This document shows positions 50,735 to 58,234 of a stretch of 64,000 bases of DNA, piece by piece. The stretch is from positions 62,001 to 126,000 of the forward strand of contig CAIJMI010000004.1 of the NCBI GenBank assembly GCA_903821745.1, given 5' to 3'. The stretch's first letter is position 1, and the number at the start of each line of letters is the position of its first letter. The notes below the pieces were generated by a model. The model ran no database searches. It saw only the letters and a program-made list of their open reading frames with translations, and had not been told where the DNA came from. The position numbers and the translations under genes are program-made. This stretch comes from Candidatus Gottesmanbacteria bacterium (GTDB lineage: Bacteria; Patescibacteria; Microgenomatia; UBA10105; UBA927).

Positions 50735-50763
50735 ATTATACGGTACTCACTGTAAATCAGCAA
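50735..50763 (-). promoter_or_regulatory. Promoter of the probable major pilin gene
   Basis: On the minus strand TTGCTG (50758-50763), a 17-base spacer and TATAAT (50735-50740) precede a leader of about 50 bases with the strong Shine-Dalgarno site. Confidence 0.75.
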
Positions 50764-51111
50764 TCAACCACCAAACGATGGAATTTTGAGTGCTTTGATG
50801 TCGATACCCAAAAATTGTCCAATCAGCGTGAATATCGCATATGCTGCTGCAACAATAATCAGTCCAATCATTGCATTCGTTATTTTATTTCGTGCCTGTT
50901 CCAGTTGTGCTTTGTCTCCGCCAGACGTGAGCCATTGAATGCCGCCAAGGAGAAGATACATAAATGTGAGAAAGAATGCAAAAATAAAAAGAAGCCCTGC
51001 AATGTTACTGACTAATTTTCCAATGACGGTTCCTCCTTGTTCAGTTGTTCCAGACCCCAAAAGTGGTGGGAGAACGGGATTCGTAATTTGTGCAAGTATT
51101 TGTTGTCCCAT
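50764..51111 (-). CDS. VirB2/TrbC-like pilin protein
   Basis: A 115-residue paralogue. The N-terminus (MGQQILAQITNPVLPPLLGS) is external, helix 1 is AGLLFIFAFFLTFMYLLLGG, the loop is WLTSGGDKAQLEQARNKITN and helix 2 is AMIGLIIVAAAYAIFTLIGQ. It lies 2 bases after the 51114-51494 gene in transcript order and has no visible RBS. The loop is nearly the same as in its neighbours, pointing to tandem duplication. Confidence 0.8.
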   Translation of the reverse strand: MGQQILAQITNPVLPPLLGSGTTEQGGTVIGKLVSNIAGLLFIFAFFLTFMYLLLGGIQWLTSGGDKAQLEQARNKITNAMIGLIIVAAAYAIFTLIGQFLGIDIKALKIPSFGG

Positions 51112-51113
51112 GA

Positions 51114-51494
51114 TTATTTAAAAATAATACTATTTATATTCGGTGATAAAATATTTGTCCATCCAAAGAATTGGCCTGCAAGCGCAACAATAGCCCATCC
51201 TACAACAACAATGACCAATCCGATGAATGCATTGGATATTTTATCACGTGCTTCCGTGAGTTTTGCTTTATCTCCTCCAGCAGTGATCCAACTAATACCG
51301 CCAAGTAAAACTTGGATGAAAAACCATATAGCTGCAACAACAGTTAAAAGACCAATAATGGCAGAGATCGCTCCGGTAAATTTCGTCATGACGTTACCAG
51401 CATTAAAACTTCCGGTTCCAAAAGGACCAAGACCAGATCCGCCAATGCGATCGGTTGTGAGTGGTACGGCCTGCTGTGCGAGAAGTCTATCCAT
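51114..51494 (-). CDS. VirB2/TrbC-like pilin protein
   Basis: About 126 residues, start MDRLLAQQAVPLTTDRIGGS, helix 1 IIGLLTVVAAIWFFIQVLLG, loop WITAGGDKAKLTEARDKISN, helix 2 AFIGLVIVVVGWAIVALAGQ. An ATG at 51521 would overlap the upstream gene by 26 bases; ATG 51494 directly after its stop (TAATATG) was preferred. The extra C-terminal FGWTNILSPNINSIIFK is a little longer than in the other paralogues. Confidence 0.8.
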   Translation of the reverse strand: MDRLLAQQAVPLTTDRIGGSGLGPFGTGSFNAGNVMTKFTGAISAIIGLLTVVAAIWFFIQVLLGGISWITAGGDKAKLTEARDKISNAFIGLVIVVVGWAIVALAGQFFGWTNILSPNINSIIFK

Positions 51495-51495
51495 A

Positions 51496-51876
51496 TTAAG
51501 GTGTGACGGCTGATGGGCCATAAATAACTGGTTTTAATATAAACATTGCATCTCCAAATAATATGTATCCAAATAAGGCAGCAAGAACGAACGATCCCGC
51601 AATAATGGCAAGTCCAAGGAGTGTTTGCCAAATTCTTCCCCAGGCTTTGGTGAGTGCTTTTGAGTCGCCACCAGCGCTCATATATTCAAAACCAGCAATA
51701 ATTAAATTGATGAATGCGTAAATCCCGGCAACCACAAAGACAAGACGAAGGAGATTGGATAAAAATACGACTAAACCACCACCTCTGACGTCGGCATACG
51801 GAAGGGGATTTGAAATTTTTCCGATAATGTCAGTTGCTGACGTGTCTGCTAGAGCAAAAATGCGTTCGATAAACAT
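51496..51876 (-). CDS. VirB2/TrbC-like pilin protein, divergent
   Basis: A 126-residue paralogue with start MFIERIFALADTSATDIIGK, helix 1 LLRLVFVVAGIYAFINLIIA, loop FEYMSAGGDSKALTKAWGRI and helix 2 LLGLAIIAGSFVLAALFGYI. The loop keeps the GGD core, but Trp-Gly-Arg replaces the usual AR-K-I, and the C-terminus carries an additional hydrophobic LFGDAMFILKPVIYG. It may have a different place in the fibre or channel than the GGDKA-type paralogues. Confidence 0.78.
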   Translation of the reverse strand: MFIERIFALADTSATDIIGKISNPLPYADVRGGGLVVFLSNLLRLVFVVAGIYAFINLIIAGFEYMSAGGDSKALTKAWGRIWQTLLGLAIIAGSFVLAALFGYILFGDAMFILKPVIYGPSAVTP

Positions 51877-51877
51877 A

Positions 51878-52186
51878 TTATTTTGGTAAAATGGTTACTC
51901 CGGTAATTATTTCAATAATCTGTATGATCCAGTAGGAAGCAAAAATAAGAACAAGCCCAATTGCTGCTGATGTCAGTGCTTGTTTACTCTGTTCTGCTTT
52001 TTTTGCATCCCCGCTACCTGCTGATACTATAAAGCTAAAACCTCCAAAAATCAATAAAACTAAGAAAATAACGCCTGCGATAACGAAGGCGTTTTTAAGG
52101 ATAACATTAACAAAAGACCCGATGGTAGGAAATGATTTGGCGGGAGCAAATACTTGTCCAATATTAACTGTTGGAATTGGTTCCAT
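51878..52186 (-). CDS. VirB2/TrbC-like pilin protein, first of the array
   Basis: A 102-residue paralogue. After MEPIPTVNIGQVFAPAKSFP comes helix 1 (FVIAGVIFLVLLIFGGFSFI), the loop VSAGSGDAKKAEQSKQALTS with GSGD in place of GGD, and helix 2 (AAIGLVLIFASYWIIQIIEI). It is the first gene in transcript order, under a TTGTGT-17-TACACT promoter whose -10 box is 7 bases from ATG 52186; a TTG at 52192 would fall too close. It is divergent from the sigma factor gene. Confidence 0.8.
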   Translation of the reverse strand: MEPIPTVNIGQVFAPAKSFPTIGSFVNVILKNAFVIAGVIFLVLLIFGGFSFIVSAGSGDAKKAEQSKQALTSAAIGLVLIFASYWIIQIIEIITGVTILPK

Positions 52187-52193
52187 ATTCAAA

Positions 52194-52222
52194 AGTGTAC
52201 GAAATCTGCGTTAGAAACACAA
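52194..52222 (-). promoter_or_regulatory. Promoter of the pilin array, leaderless type
   Basis: TTGTGT (52217-52222), a 17-base spacer and TACACT (52194-52199) on the minus strand, with the start codon 7 bases downstream. Confidence 0.65.
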
Positions 52223-52238
52223 GAAGGGCATTTCATGG

Positions 52239-52244
52239 TATAGT
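52239..52244 (+). promoter_or_regulatory. -10 box (TATAGT) of the sigma factor gene
   Basis: TATAGT directly touches an in-frame ATG at 52245, so that ATG cannot be in the message; the ATG at 52257 is 12 bases away and fits. Confidence 0.5.
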
Positions 52245-52256
52245 ATGAAGCACGGT

Positions 52257-52796
52257 ATGGACGATGCAAAACTGATTTCTCGAATACTTGCTCGTGACGA
52301 ACACGCCCTCCACGAGTTTTATATTACTTACGCGCCAAAATTGCGCAGGTTTATCCAAACAAAAATTCAAAATCCAAATGATGGGGAAGATATTTTACAG
52401 GATACACTCTATGCATTTTTGGATGCTATTCGTGATTTTCAAGGCAACTGTCAAATGAACACGTTTTTGCAGTCAATCTGTAACCATAAAATTATTGATT
52501 ACTATCGTAAAAAAAAGATACGAAATGTGGTATTTTCCCAACTACCAGAAGTGGAAGGTTTAGTTTCTCCCTTATTAAATCCCGAAGAAGCGCTTGATGA
52601 AGTTGTGTTACGTGAGGAATTGCATAAAACATTAAATAAATTGCTCCCGCAATACAAGCATGTTCTGTATTCCAGATATATATTAAACATGCCGGTTGCG
52701 GATATCGCAAAAAAACTCGCAGTTACTTTAAAAAGTGCAGAATCGATGCTGTTTCGTGCAAAAAAAGCATTTGTCAAAACCCATGAACACATTTAA
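52257..52796 (+). CDS. ECF-type RNA polymerase sigma factor
   Basis: A 179-residue sigma-70 family protein with only regions 2 and 4. Region 2 is DEHALHEFYITYAPKLRRFI, then NPNDGEDILQDTLYAFLDAI and FLQSICNHKIIDYYRKKKIR (-10 recognition). Region 4 is LLPQYKHVLYSRYILNMPVA, then DIAKKLAVTLKSAESMLFRA. Such factors answer to external or membrane signals through an anti-sigma partner. The next gene overlaps by 14 bases and encodes a small membrane protein with an N-terminal cytoplasmic part, which could be that partner. Its targets might include the pilin array or mevalonate operon, both adjacent. Confidence 0.92.
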   Translation: MDDAKLISRILARDEHALHEFYITYAPKLRRFIQTKIQNPNDGEDILQDTLYAFLDAIRDFQGNCQMNTFLQSICNHKIIDYYRKKKIRNVVFSQLPEVEGLVSPLLNPEEALDEVVLREELHKTLNKLLPQYKHVLYSRYILNMPVADIAKKLAVTLKSAESMLFRAKKAFVKTHEHI

Positions 52797-53013
52797 ATAC
52801 AAAAATTTGGTTTCTCGGTGGAGAGAAACGACAGAGTTGACGCCACAGACGGTTGGGCCATTGACTGGACTGTATAAACAGGTTACCCATCGATTAAAAA
52901 TCATGCCTATTCCAACGTTGATTTTGTTAAGCTGTATTCTTGTTTGCGGTGTTGTGTTTCTTTTAGGGCCTTCTATTGCTTCCCTGGTGAGCCTTCTGCA
53001 GCGAGGGTTTTAA
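52783..53013 (+). CDS. Small membrane protein, possible anti-sigma partner
   Basis: A 76-residue protein: a polar cytoplasmic-looking N-terminus of about 40 residues (FKYKNLVSRWRETTELTPQT) and one membrane helix (PTLILLSCILVCGVVFLLGP) with a short outside tail. No zinc motif of the classical ZAS anti-sigma domain is present. The 14-base overlap with the sigma gene (ATG 52783) suggests coupled translation. The anti-sigma role is drawn from position and topology only. Confidence 0.6.
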   Translation: MNTFKYKNLVSRWRETTELTPQTVGPLTGLYKQVTHRLKIMPIPTLILLSCILVCGVVFLLGPSIASLVSLLQRGF

Positions 53014-53038
53014 CGTCCTGTTACGACAAATACTATAT

Positions 53039-53656
53039 ATGAAGGGACATACCTTACGTGGGTGTATTGGATTTGCAAGAACAACCATTGGTCTTGTTAC
53101 TCGCCCATACGAAACATACCGCCGGATTGTTAATCACGGCTCCTTGTGGGAATTGGTTCCGCTTTCCGTACTCCTTGCATGTTATTTTGCAATTGCCTCA
53201 TTGGTAAAAACTGCAGCATTTCGTCCATTTGTATTAACAAAACAATTTATTATTCTTGCCATTTCGGTTTGTGTGACCTATGGGGTGACGGTTTCATTAT
53301 TGTGGTGTGTTGCAAAAATCATGAAGGGAAAAGGAACGTTTCGTTCACTTGCGCTTGCGTGGGGATATACCCTTGTACCAACCCTGCTGTGGTTTTTAAT
53401 TACGTCGCTTCTTTATGTGCTGTTTCCACCACCGCGAACAGGAAGACCACTTGGTATATTGTTTAGCGCGTTATATCTATCTTTTTCAACCGTTCTTTTT
53501 TTCTGGAAGGCGATGCTTACCTATCTTACATTACGGTTTGGTATGCGGCTCGACCTGTTTCGAATTATTGCTGTATGTGGAATTGTTGGAAGCGTAATGG
53601 TATTTTATAGTCTTGGGATGTATCACTTAGGGATTTTTAAAATTCCATTTATATAA
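53039..53656 (+). CDS. Yip1-domain-like membrane protein
   Basis: A 205-residue protein. An amphipathic start (IGFARTTIGLVTRPYETYRR) like that of bacterial YIP1 proteins is followed by five membrane helices: LVPLSVLLACYFAIASL, FIILAISVCVTYGVTVSLLW, LALAWGYTLVPTLLWFLITS, LFSALYLSFSTVLFFWKAML and FRIIAVCGIVGSVMVFYSLG. The function in bacteria is unclear. It stands one base before HMG-CoA reductase and 25 bases after the small membrane protein, joining the sigma unit to the mevalonate operon. Confidence 0.75.
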   Translation: MKGHTLRGCIGFARTTIGLVTRPYETYRRIVNHGSLWELVPLSVLLACYFAIASLVKTAAFRPFVLTKQFIILAISVCVTYGVTVSLLWCVAKIMKGKGTFRSLALAWGYTLVPTLLWFLITSLLYVLFPPPRTGRPLGILFSALYLSFSTVLFFWKAMLTYLTLRFGMRLDLFRIIAVCGIVGSVMVFYSLGMYHLGIFKIPFI

Positions 53657-53657
53657 T

Positions 53658-54800
53658 ATGAAATTAAATAAAACAGAGTCAGTATCCAGAAGACGAAAAG
53701 AAGTTGAAAAATACTTACATATTTCTCTTGCTAACACTGGCTCCTTTTCACTGGATGAAGAAATGGCTGCAACACGGCACTGTGAACACATGATTGGGGT
53801 AACGCAAGTTCCACTCGGTGTTGCAGGCCCACTCAAATATAGAACGTTGCAGTCACCATTTCAGGAAGTATATCTTCCACTTGCCACAACGGAGGGTGCG
53901 CTTATTGCATCTATTAATCGGGGATGTAAAGCAATTGTTGAAAGTGGAGGAGCGGTCGTGGATAGCTATGATGTTGGGGCAACACGTGGTCCGGTATTTT
54001 ACACAAAAAATTTGAAGGAAAGCGATCGACTAAACATATTTTTGGATGCGCATCTTAAAGAAATGCAACAACTTGTTCGAGTTACATCGAATCACTGTAC
54101 ACTAAAAAAAATATTTTCCCGTGGTGTTGGACAATATCGGTTTGTTCGTTTTGTGTTTGATACACAAGATGCCATGGGCTTAAACATGGTAACCATTGCC
54201 ACAGAAAAAATTGCACAATATATCGAAGAAAAAACAGGAATTGTTTGCGTTTCATTATCCGGAAACTATTGTGTCGACAAAAAGCCATCATGGCTTAATG
54301 CAATTGAGGGGCGTGGCTCAAAAGTGTGGGCAGAAGTTGTTATTCCGGAAACAGTAATAAAAAGCATACTTAAAACAACGGCGCAAAATATATATGACGT
54401 CTGGATTTCAAAATGCATGATGGGAAGCGTGATGAGTGGTTCGATGGGCTATAACGCACAATTTGCCAATGTCCTAGCAGCGGTCTTTTTGGCAACAGGC
54501 CAGGACATCGCACATGTTATAGAATGTTCAATTGGTATCACCACGACGGAAGTTCGCGGGAAAGATTTATATGTGAGTGTGTATTTGCCGGACCTTTTGG
54601 TGGGCACTGTGGGTGGCGGGACCGAACTTGCCACGCAAAAAGAAGCATTACAAATTCTTGGCGTATATGGAAAAGACAAAAAACAATTTGTAGGAATTAT
54701 TGGGGCAGCGGTGCTTGCTGGAGAAATTTCACTCCTGGCGAGCTTGGCTGAAGGAACGCTTGCGAAAGCACACATAAAGCTGGCAAGAGGAAAGAAATAA
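53658..54800 (+). CDS. Hydroxymethylglutaryl-CoA reductase
   Basis: A 380-residue enzyme that reduces HMG-CoA to mevalonate, the committed step of the pathway. The N-terminus has MIGVTQVPLGVAGPLKYRTL, then LPLATTEGALIASINRGCKA with the catalytic Glu near residue 79. SLSGNYCVDKKPSWLNAIEG contains the catalytic lysine; MSGSMGYNAQFANVLAAVFL and TGQDIAHVIECSIGITTTEV follow with the catalytic Asp, and the C-terminal GTLAKAHIKLARGKK has the general-acid His. No membrane domain is present. The motifs match the class I (archaeal/eukaryotic-type) form more than the Pseudomonas class. First mevalonate gene in the operon. Confidence 0.96.
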   Translation: MKLNKTESVSRRRKEVEKYLHISLANTGSFSLDEEMAATRHCEHMIGVTQVPLGVAGPLKYRTLQSPFQEVYLPLATTEGALIASINRGCKAIVESGGAVVDSYDVGATRGPVFYTKNLKESDRLNIFLDAHLKEMQQLVRVTSNHCTLKKIFSRGVGQYRFVRFVFDTQDAMGLNMVTIATEKIAQYIEEKTGIVCVSLSGNYCVDKKPSWLNAIEGRGSKVWAEVVIPETVIKSILKTTAQNIYDVWISKCMMGSVMSGSMGYNAQFANVLAAVFLATGQDIAHVIECSIGITTTEVRGKDLYVSVYLPDLLVGTVGGGTELATQKEALQILGVYGKDKKQFVGIIGAAVLAGEISLLASLAEGTLAKAHIKLARGKK

Positions 54801-54807
54801 TACAGAT

Positions 54808-55851
54808 ATGATTGGCATCGTCTCATACGGAACATATGTACCAAAATATCGGGTGAGAGTTACCGATATAGCTTCTGCATGGAAGAAAAATCCCGCTGAT
54901 ATTATCGGTGTCCTTGGGGTAAAAGAAAAAACGGTTCCCGGTGTGGATGAAGATGCAGTAACCATAGCGGTAGAGGCAGCACTGCAAAGTCTGAAAAATT
55001 TTCATGGGATCCCAGCAGATATTGAAGCTTTGCTTATTGGATCAGAAAGCCATCCATATGCAGTGAACCCTTCATCAACTATTGTTGGGGAGATGCTTGA
55101 AATTGGAAACAAGTATTTGGCATCGGATTTGGAATTTGCATGTAAAGCAGGAACTGCCGGCATGCAAATGATTGCCAGTTTGGTTTCCTCAGGGCAAATA
55201 ACCTATGGTATGGCCATTGGTGCAGATACCGCACAAAGCAAACCTCACGATGCGTTGGAATATACTTCCGCTTCTGCAGGAGTTGCAATGTTGATGGGGA
55301 AAACAAAGACGATTGCATCGTTGTTGTCATACACATCCTATTCTTCAGACACACCAGATTTTTGGCGGCGTGATGGAATTCGGTATCCGTCACATGCAGG
55401 CAGATTTACTGGAGAACCTGCATATTTTGCACACGTTATGGGAGCAGCAAACCAATTGATGAAAAAAGTGCGTATTCAGCCTAAAGATATTGATTACTGT
55501 ATTTTTCATATGCCAAATGGAAAATTCCCTCGTGAAGTTGCAAAACGGTTGGGATTTACCGAGAAACAATTGGCTCCGTCTTTGACTGTTGATTATATCG
55601 GCAATCCCTATTCTGCATCAGCCATGATGGGGCTTGCTGCGGTACTCGATATTGCAAAACCAAACAAAAAAATATTTATGGTGTCCTACGGATCAGGTGC
55701 AGGGAGCGACGCATTTTTATGGAAAACAACAGCAAACATTACTGCGTTGCAGGCAAAACGAAAAAAGCAGCAAGGTCTAGTGATGCAACAAGTGGAACAG
55801 AAAAGCTTTGTCGATTATCTTGGATATCTAAAACAAACACACAAAATATGA
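54808..55851 (+). CDS. Hydroxymethylglutaryl-CoA synthase, archaeal type
   Basis: A 347-residue thiolase-fold enzyme that condenses acetyl-CoA with acetoacetyl-CoA. The start MIGIVSYGTYVPKYRVRVTD and VKEKTVPGVDEDAVTIAVEA are of the archaeal-type family. The catalytic Cys is in LEFACKAGTAGMQMIASLVS (near residue 111), the His in YCIFHMPNGKFPREVAKRLG, and IGNPYSASAMMGLAAVLDIA closes the active site. It overlaps the thiolase gene by 4 bases (ATGA), and a DUF35 gene follows, as in archaea where the three proteins form one complex. Confidence 0.94.
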   Translation: MIGIVSYGTYVPKYRVRVTDIASAWKKNPADIIGVLGVKEKTVPGVDEDAVTIAVEAALQSLKNFHGIPADIEALLIGSESHPYAVNPSSTIVGEMLEIGNKYLASDLEFACKAGTAGMQMIASLVSSGQITYGMAIGADTAQSKPHDALEYTSASAGVAMLMGKTKTIASLLSYTSYSSDTPDFWRRDGIRYPSHAGRFTGEPAYFAHVMGAANQLMKKVRIQPKDIDYCIFHMPNGKFPREVAKRLGFTEKQLAPSLTVDYIGNPYSASAMMGLAAVLDIAKPNKKIFMVSYGSGAGSDAFLWKTTANITALQAKRKKQQGLVMQQVEQKSFVDYLGYLKQTHKI

Positions 55852-56990
55852 ACATAACCGTTGCAGGAATCGGTATTACAAAGTTTGGAGAATTATGGTC
55901 AGCCTCTCCGCGGTCGCTTGCGAAGATTGCGGTGGAAATGGCAATTGCTGATAGCGGTGTTGAAAAGAAATCAATTCAAGGATTGTTTGTTGCAAATATG
56001 CTTGCAGGAATGCTGGGAATGCAGGGTCATCTTGGCGCATTATTTTCTGAAGAGCTGGGACTTTCTGTTCCTGCATATACTGTTGAAGGAGCGTGTGCAT
56101 CTGGCGGACTGGCAGTACAAGCCGGTGTCATGAGTATTCTGTCTGGACAGTACGATACCGTCGTAGTACTTGGGGTAGAAAAAATGACGGATCACAAACC
56201 GGAAGAAGTAAGCTCTGCATTGATGGGGGCGGGAAGTAATGAAGAGCGACTTGCAGGTGCAACATTCCCGGGACTCTATGCCATGCTTGCTCGGGCGCAT
56301 ATGGAAAAATTTGGTACAACAGAAAAACAAATGGCAGCAGTTGCAGTAAAGAATCATTTTCATGCAAGTTTAAACCCAAATGCACAATATAAGAATACAA
56401 TTACCGTTGATCACGTACTGCGCAGTTCTTGTATTGCAGACCCATTGAAACTTTTGGATTGTTCTCCAGTAACAGATGGCGCCGCAGCAATTGTCCTTAC
56501 GAAAGACACAAAAAACAAAAAAGGAGTGCATATCATTGCTTCCCAAATAGCAACAGATACGTTGGGACTTGCGGGGAGGAAAAGCTTAACTGAGCTTTCT
56601 GCAACCAAACAAGCAGCGCAACATGCATTTATCCAAGCTGGAGTTGGTCAAAAAGATATTCATCTTGCGGAAGTACATGATTGTTTTACCATTGCAGAAA
56701 TTCTTGCCATTGAAGATATTGGATTTGGAAAAAAAGGAGAAGTTGGAAGAGAGATGGAACATGGTACATACACGCTTGGAACTGCACCGGGAGTTGTTGT
56801 GAATTCGTCAGGAGGACTGAAAGGGTGTGGTCATCCAATTGGTGCAACTGGTGTAAAACAAATTGTTGAAATTACCAGCCAATTACGAGGAACGTGCGGA
56901 AAACGGCAGGTTCATGATGCAAAAATTGGACTTGCACATAACGTTGGGGGAAGTGGCGCAACCGCGGTTGTTCACATTTTACAAAAATAA
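55848..56990 (+). CDS. Acetyl-CoA C-acetyltransferase, archaeal/SCP2-type thiolase
   Basis: About 380 residues. It makes acetoacetyl-CoA from two acetyl-CoA. The motifs are VAGIGITKFGELWSASPRSL, the nucleophile Cys in VEGACASGGLAVQAGVMSIL (near residue 83), GVEKMTDHKPEEVSSALMGA, EVHDCFTIAEILAIEDIGF, NSSGGLKGCGHPIGATGVKQ and AHNVGGSGATAVVHILQK. The set is that of the archaeal thiolase, which works with HMG-CoA synthase and a DUF35 protein. The frame opens far upstream (55719), but ATG 55848 overlaps the HMG-CoA synthase stop and begins the family's usual N-terminus. Confidence 0.94.
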   Translation: MNITVAGIGITKFGELWSASPRSLAKIAVEMAIADSGVEKKSIQGLFVANMLAGMLGMQGHLGALFSEELGLSVPAYTVEGACASGGLAVQAGVMSILSGQYDTVVVLGVEKMTDHKPEEVSSALMGAGSNEERLAGATFPGLYAMLARAHMEKFGTTEKQMAAVAVKNHFHASLNPNAQYKNTITVDHVLRSSCIADPLKLLDCSPVTDGAAAIVLTKDTKNKKGVHIIASQIATDTLGLAGRKSLTELSATKQAAQHAFIQAGVGQKDIHLAEVHDCFTIAEILAIEDIGFGKKGEVGREMEHGTYTLGTAPGVVVNSSGGLKGCGHPIGATGVKQIVEITSQLRGTCGKRQVHDAKIGLAHNVGGSGATAVVHILQK

Positions 56991-56994
56991 AAAT

Positions 56995-57294
56995 ATGATA
57001 AGCCCTGTTAAAATTTGGCGAAATCAAAAACACACAGCGAAACTCGTCGGAAAAACCGGCAGTATTTTAGTCTGGACCATTATCCGCGTGCCACCTGAAG
57101 GATTTAGTAATCAAGCACCGTATCCACTTGCGGTGGTTGTTCTTGATAAAGGACCAACTATTACTGCACAGGTTGTTGATTGGGACGAGAAACAATTGCA
57201 CACAAAACAAAAAGTGATTACGGTTATTCGTCGGACAATTGATACAACTGCTGACGGGGTGATTCCATACGGCATGAAAGTAAAACCAGTATGA
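56995..57294 (+). CDS. DUF35 OB-fold protein without zinc ribbon (thiolase/HMG-CoA synthase bridge)
   Basis: A 99-residue protein. The start PVKIWRNQKHTAKLVGKTGS keeps the first helix of DUF35 proteins, but the four-cysteine zinc ribbon that normally follows is gone; the protein has no cysteine at all. The OB fold is intact (VWTIIRVPPEGFSNQAPYPL, VVVLDKGPTITAQVVDW). In archaea such a protein clamps thiolase and HMG-CoA synthase together and shares a CoA site, and the gene order here matches. Its ATG lies 4 bases after the thiolase stop, and its stop overlaps the mevalonate kinase start. Confidence 0.87.
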   Translation: MISPVKIWRNQKHTAKLVGKTGSILVWTIIRVPPEGFSNQAPYPLAVVVLDKGPTITAQVVDWDEKQLHTKQKVITVIRRTIDTTADGVIPYGMKVKPV

Positions 57295-58229
57295 TAACAG
57301 TTTCTGTTCCAGGAAAAATTCATTTGATGGGAGAGCATGCGGTGGTATATGGGACACCGGCGCTACTTGCGGCAATCAATAAACGCATGTCTATATCAAT
57401 TGAATCCGCAAAAAAAACTGAAATTATCACGTTGGAATCAAAAAAGTATGTGTCGTATGCACTTGAACAGGTAAAAAAATATTTGCATATGGAAACGCTC
57501 CCTCCAATGCGGATTACCATCACATCAAATATCCCTGCAGGATTTCACTTAGGGTCATCTGCAGCAGCAGCCGTTGGTATCGTTGCTGCTGTTATTTATT
57601 TCATAAAAAAAATATGGAATCCAAATTTAATAAATCAAATTGCCTATGAGGTAGAGAAAAAGCAACATGGAAATCCATCTGGTGGAGATAATACCATAGT
57701 GACCATGGGGGGAATGATCTGGTTCCGGAAAGAATTAGAATTTTTAAAAAGCATATGGCAACTTGATATAGCCATTCCTAAATCATTAAATCATTTTGTC
57801 CTTGTAAATACCGGGAAGCCAAAAGAAACAACTGGAGAGATGGTTGCTTTCGTTCGAATAAAAGTAAATAAGAATCCAGAAAAAATGAAACGATTGTTCC
57901 TAGAAAATGAAGAACAAGTGAAAAAAATTGCAGTAGCAATAAAAGAAGAAAATGAGACAATGTTACTGAATGCACTTAAACAGGGTGAACAAACACTTGA
58001 AAAAATGGGAGTTGTTGGCAAAACAATTATTCCTTGTATACGGGCAATTGAAGCATCAGGGGGAGCAGTAAAAATTCTAGGTGGCGGCGGAAAAAAGGAA
58101 GGCGTTGGGTTTCTTCTCTGCTATCATAAAAAGAAGAAGATTTTGGAAAACATAACAAAAAAATTTGGTTATCCTATTGAAAACATTGTATTAGGAGAAG
58201 CAGGCGTTCGTCTTGACCGAAAGGAATAA
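57291..58229 (+). CDS. Mevalonate kinase
   Basis: A 312-residue GHMP kinase that phosphorylates mevalonate. The start VSVPGKIHLMGEHAVVYGTP is the mevalonate kinase signature; the ATP loop is PAGFHLGSSAAAAVGIVAAV, and the catalytic Asp/substrate site lies in HGNPSGGDNTIVTMGGMIWF. The last motif is GAVKILGGGGKKEGVGFLLC (usual GAKxTGAGGGG). The G-rich ATP loop reads PAGFHLGSSAA rather than the more frequent PxGAGLGSSAA, a mild change. Overlaps the DUF35 gene by 4 bases and precedes a second GHMP kinase by 5 bases. Confidence 0.9.
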   Translation: MITVSVPGKIHLMGEHAVVYGTPALLAAINKRMSISIESAKKTEIITLESKKYVSYALEQVKKYLHMETLPPMRITITSNIPAGFHLGSSAAAAVGIVAAVIYFIKKIWNPNLINQIAYEVEKKQHGNPSGGDNTIVTMGGMIWFRKELEFLKSIWQLDIAIPKSLNHFVLVNTGKPKETTGEMVAFVRIKVNKNPEKMKRLFLENEEQVKKIAVAIKEENETMLLNALKQGEQTLEKMGVVGKTIIPCIRAIEASGGAVKILGGGGKKEGVGFLLCYHKKKKILENITKKFGYPIENIVLGEAGVRLDRKE

Positions 58230-58234
58230 GAAAT

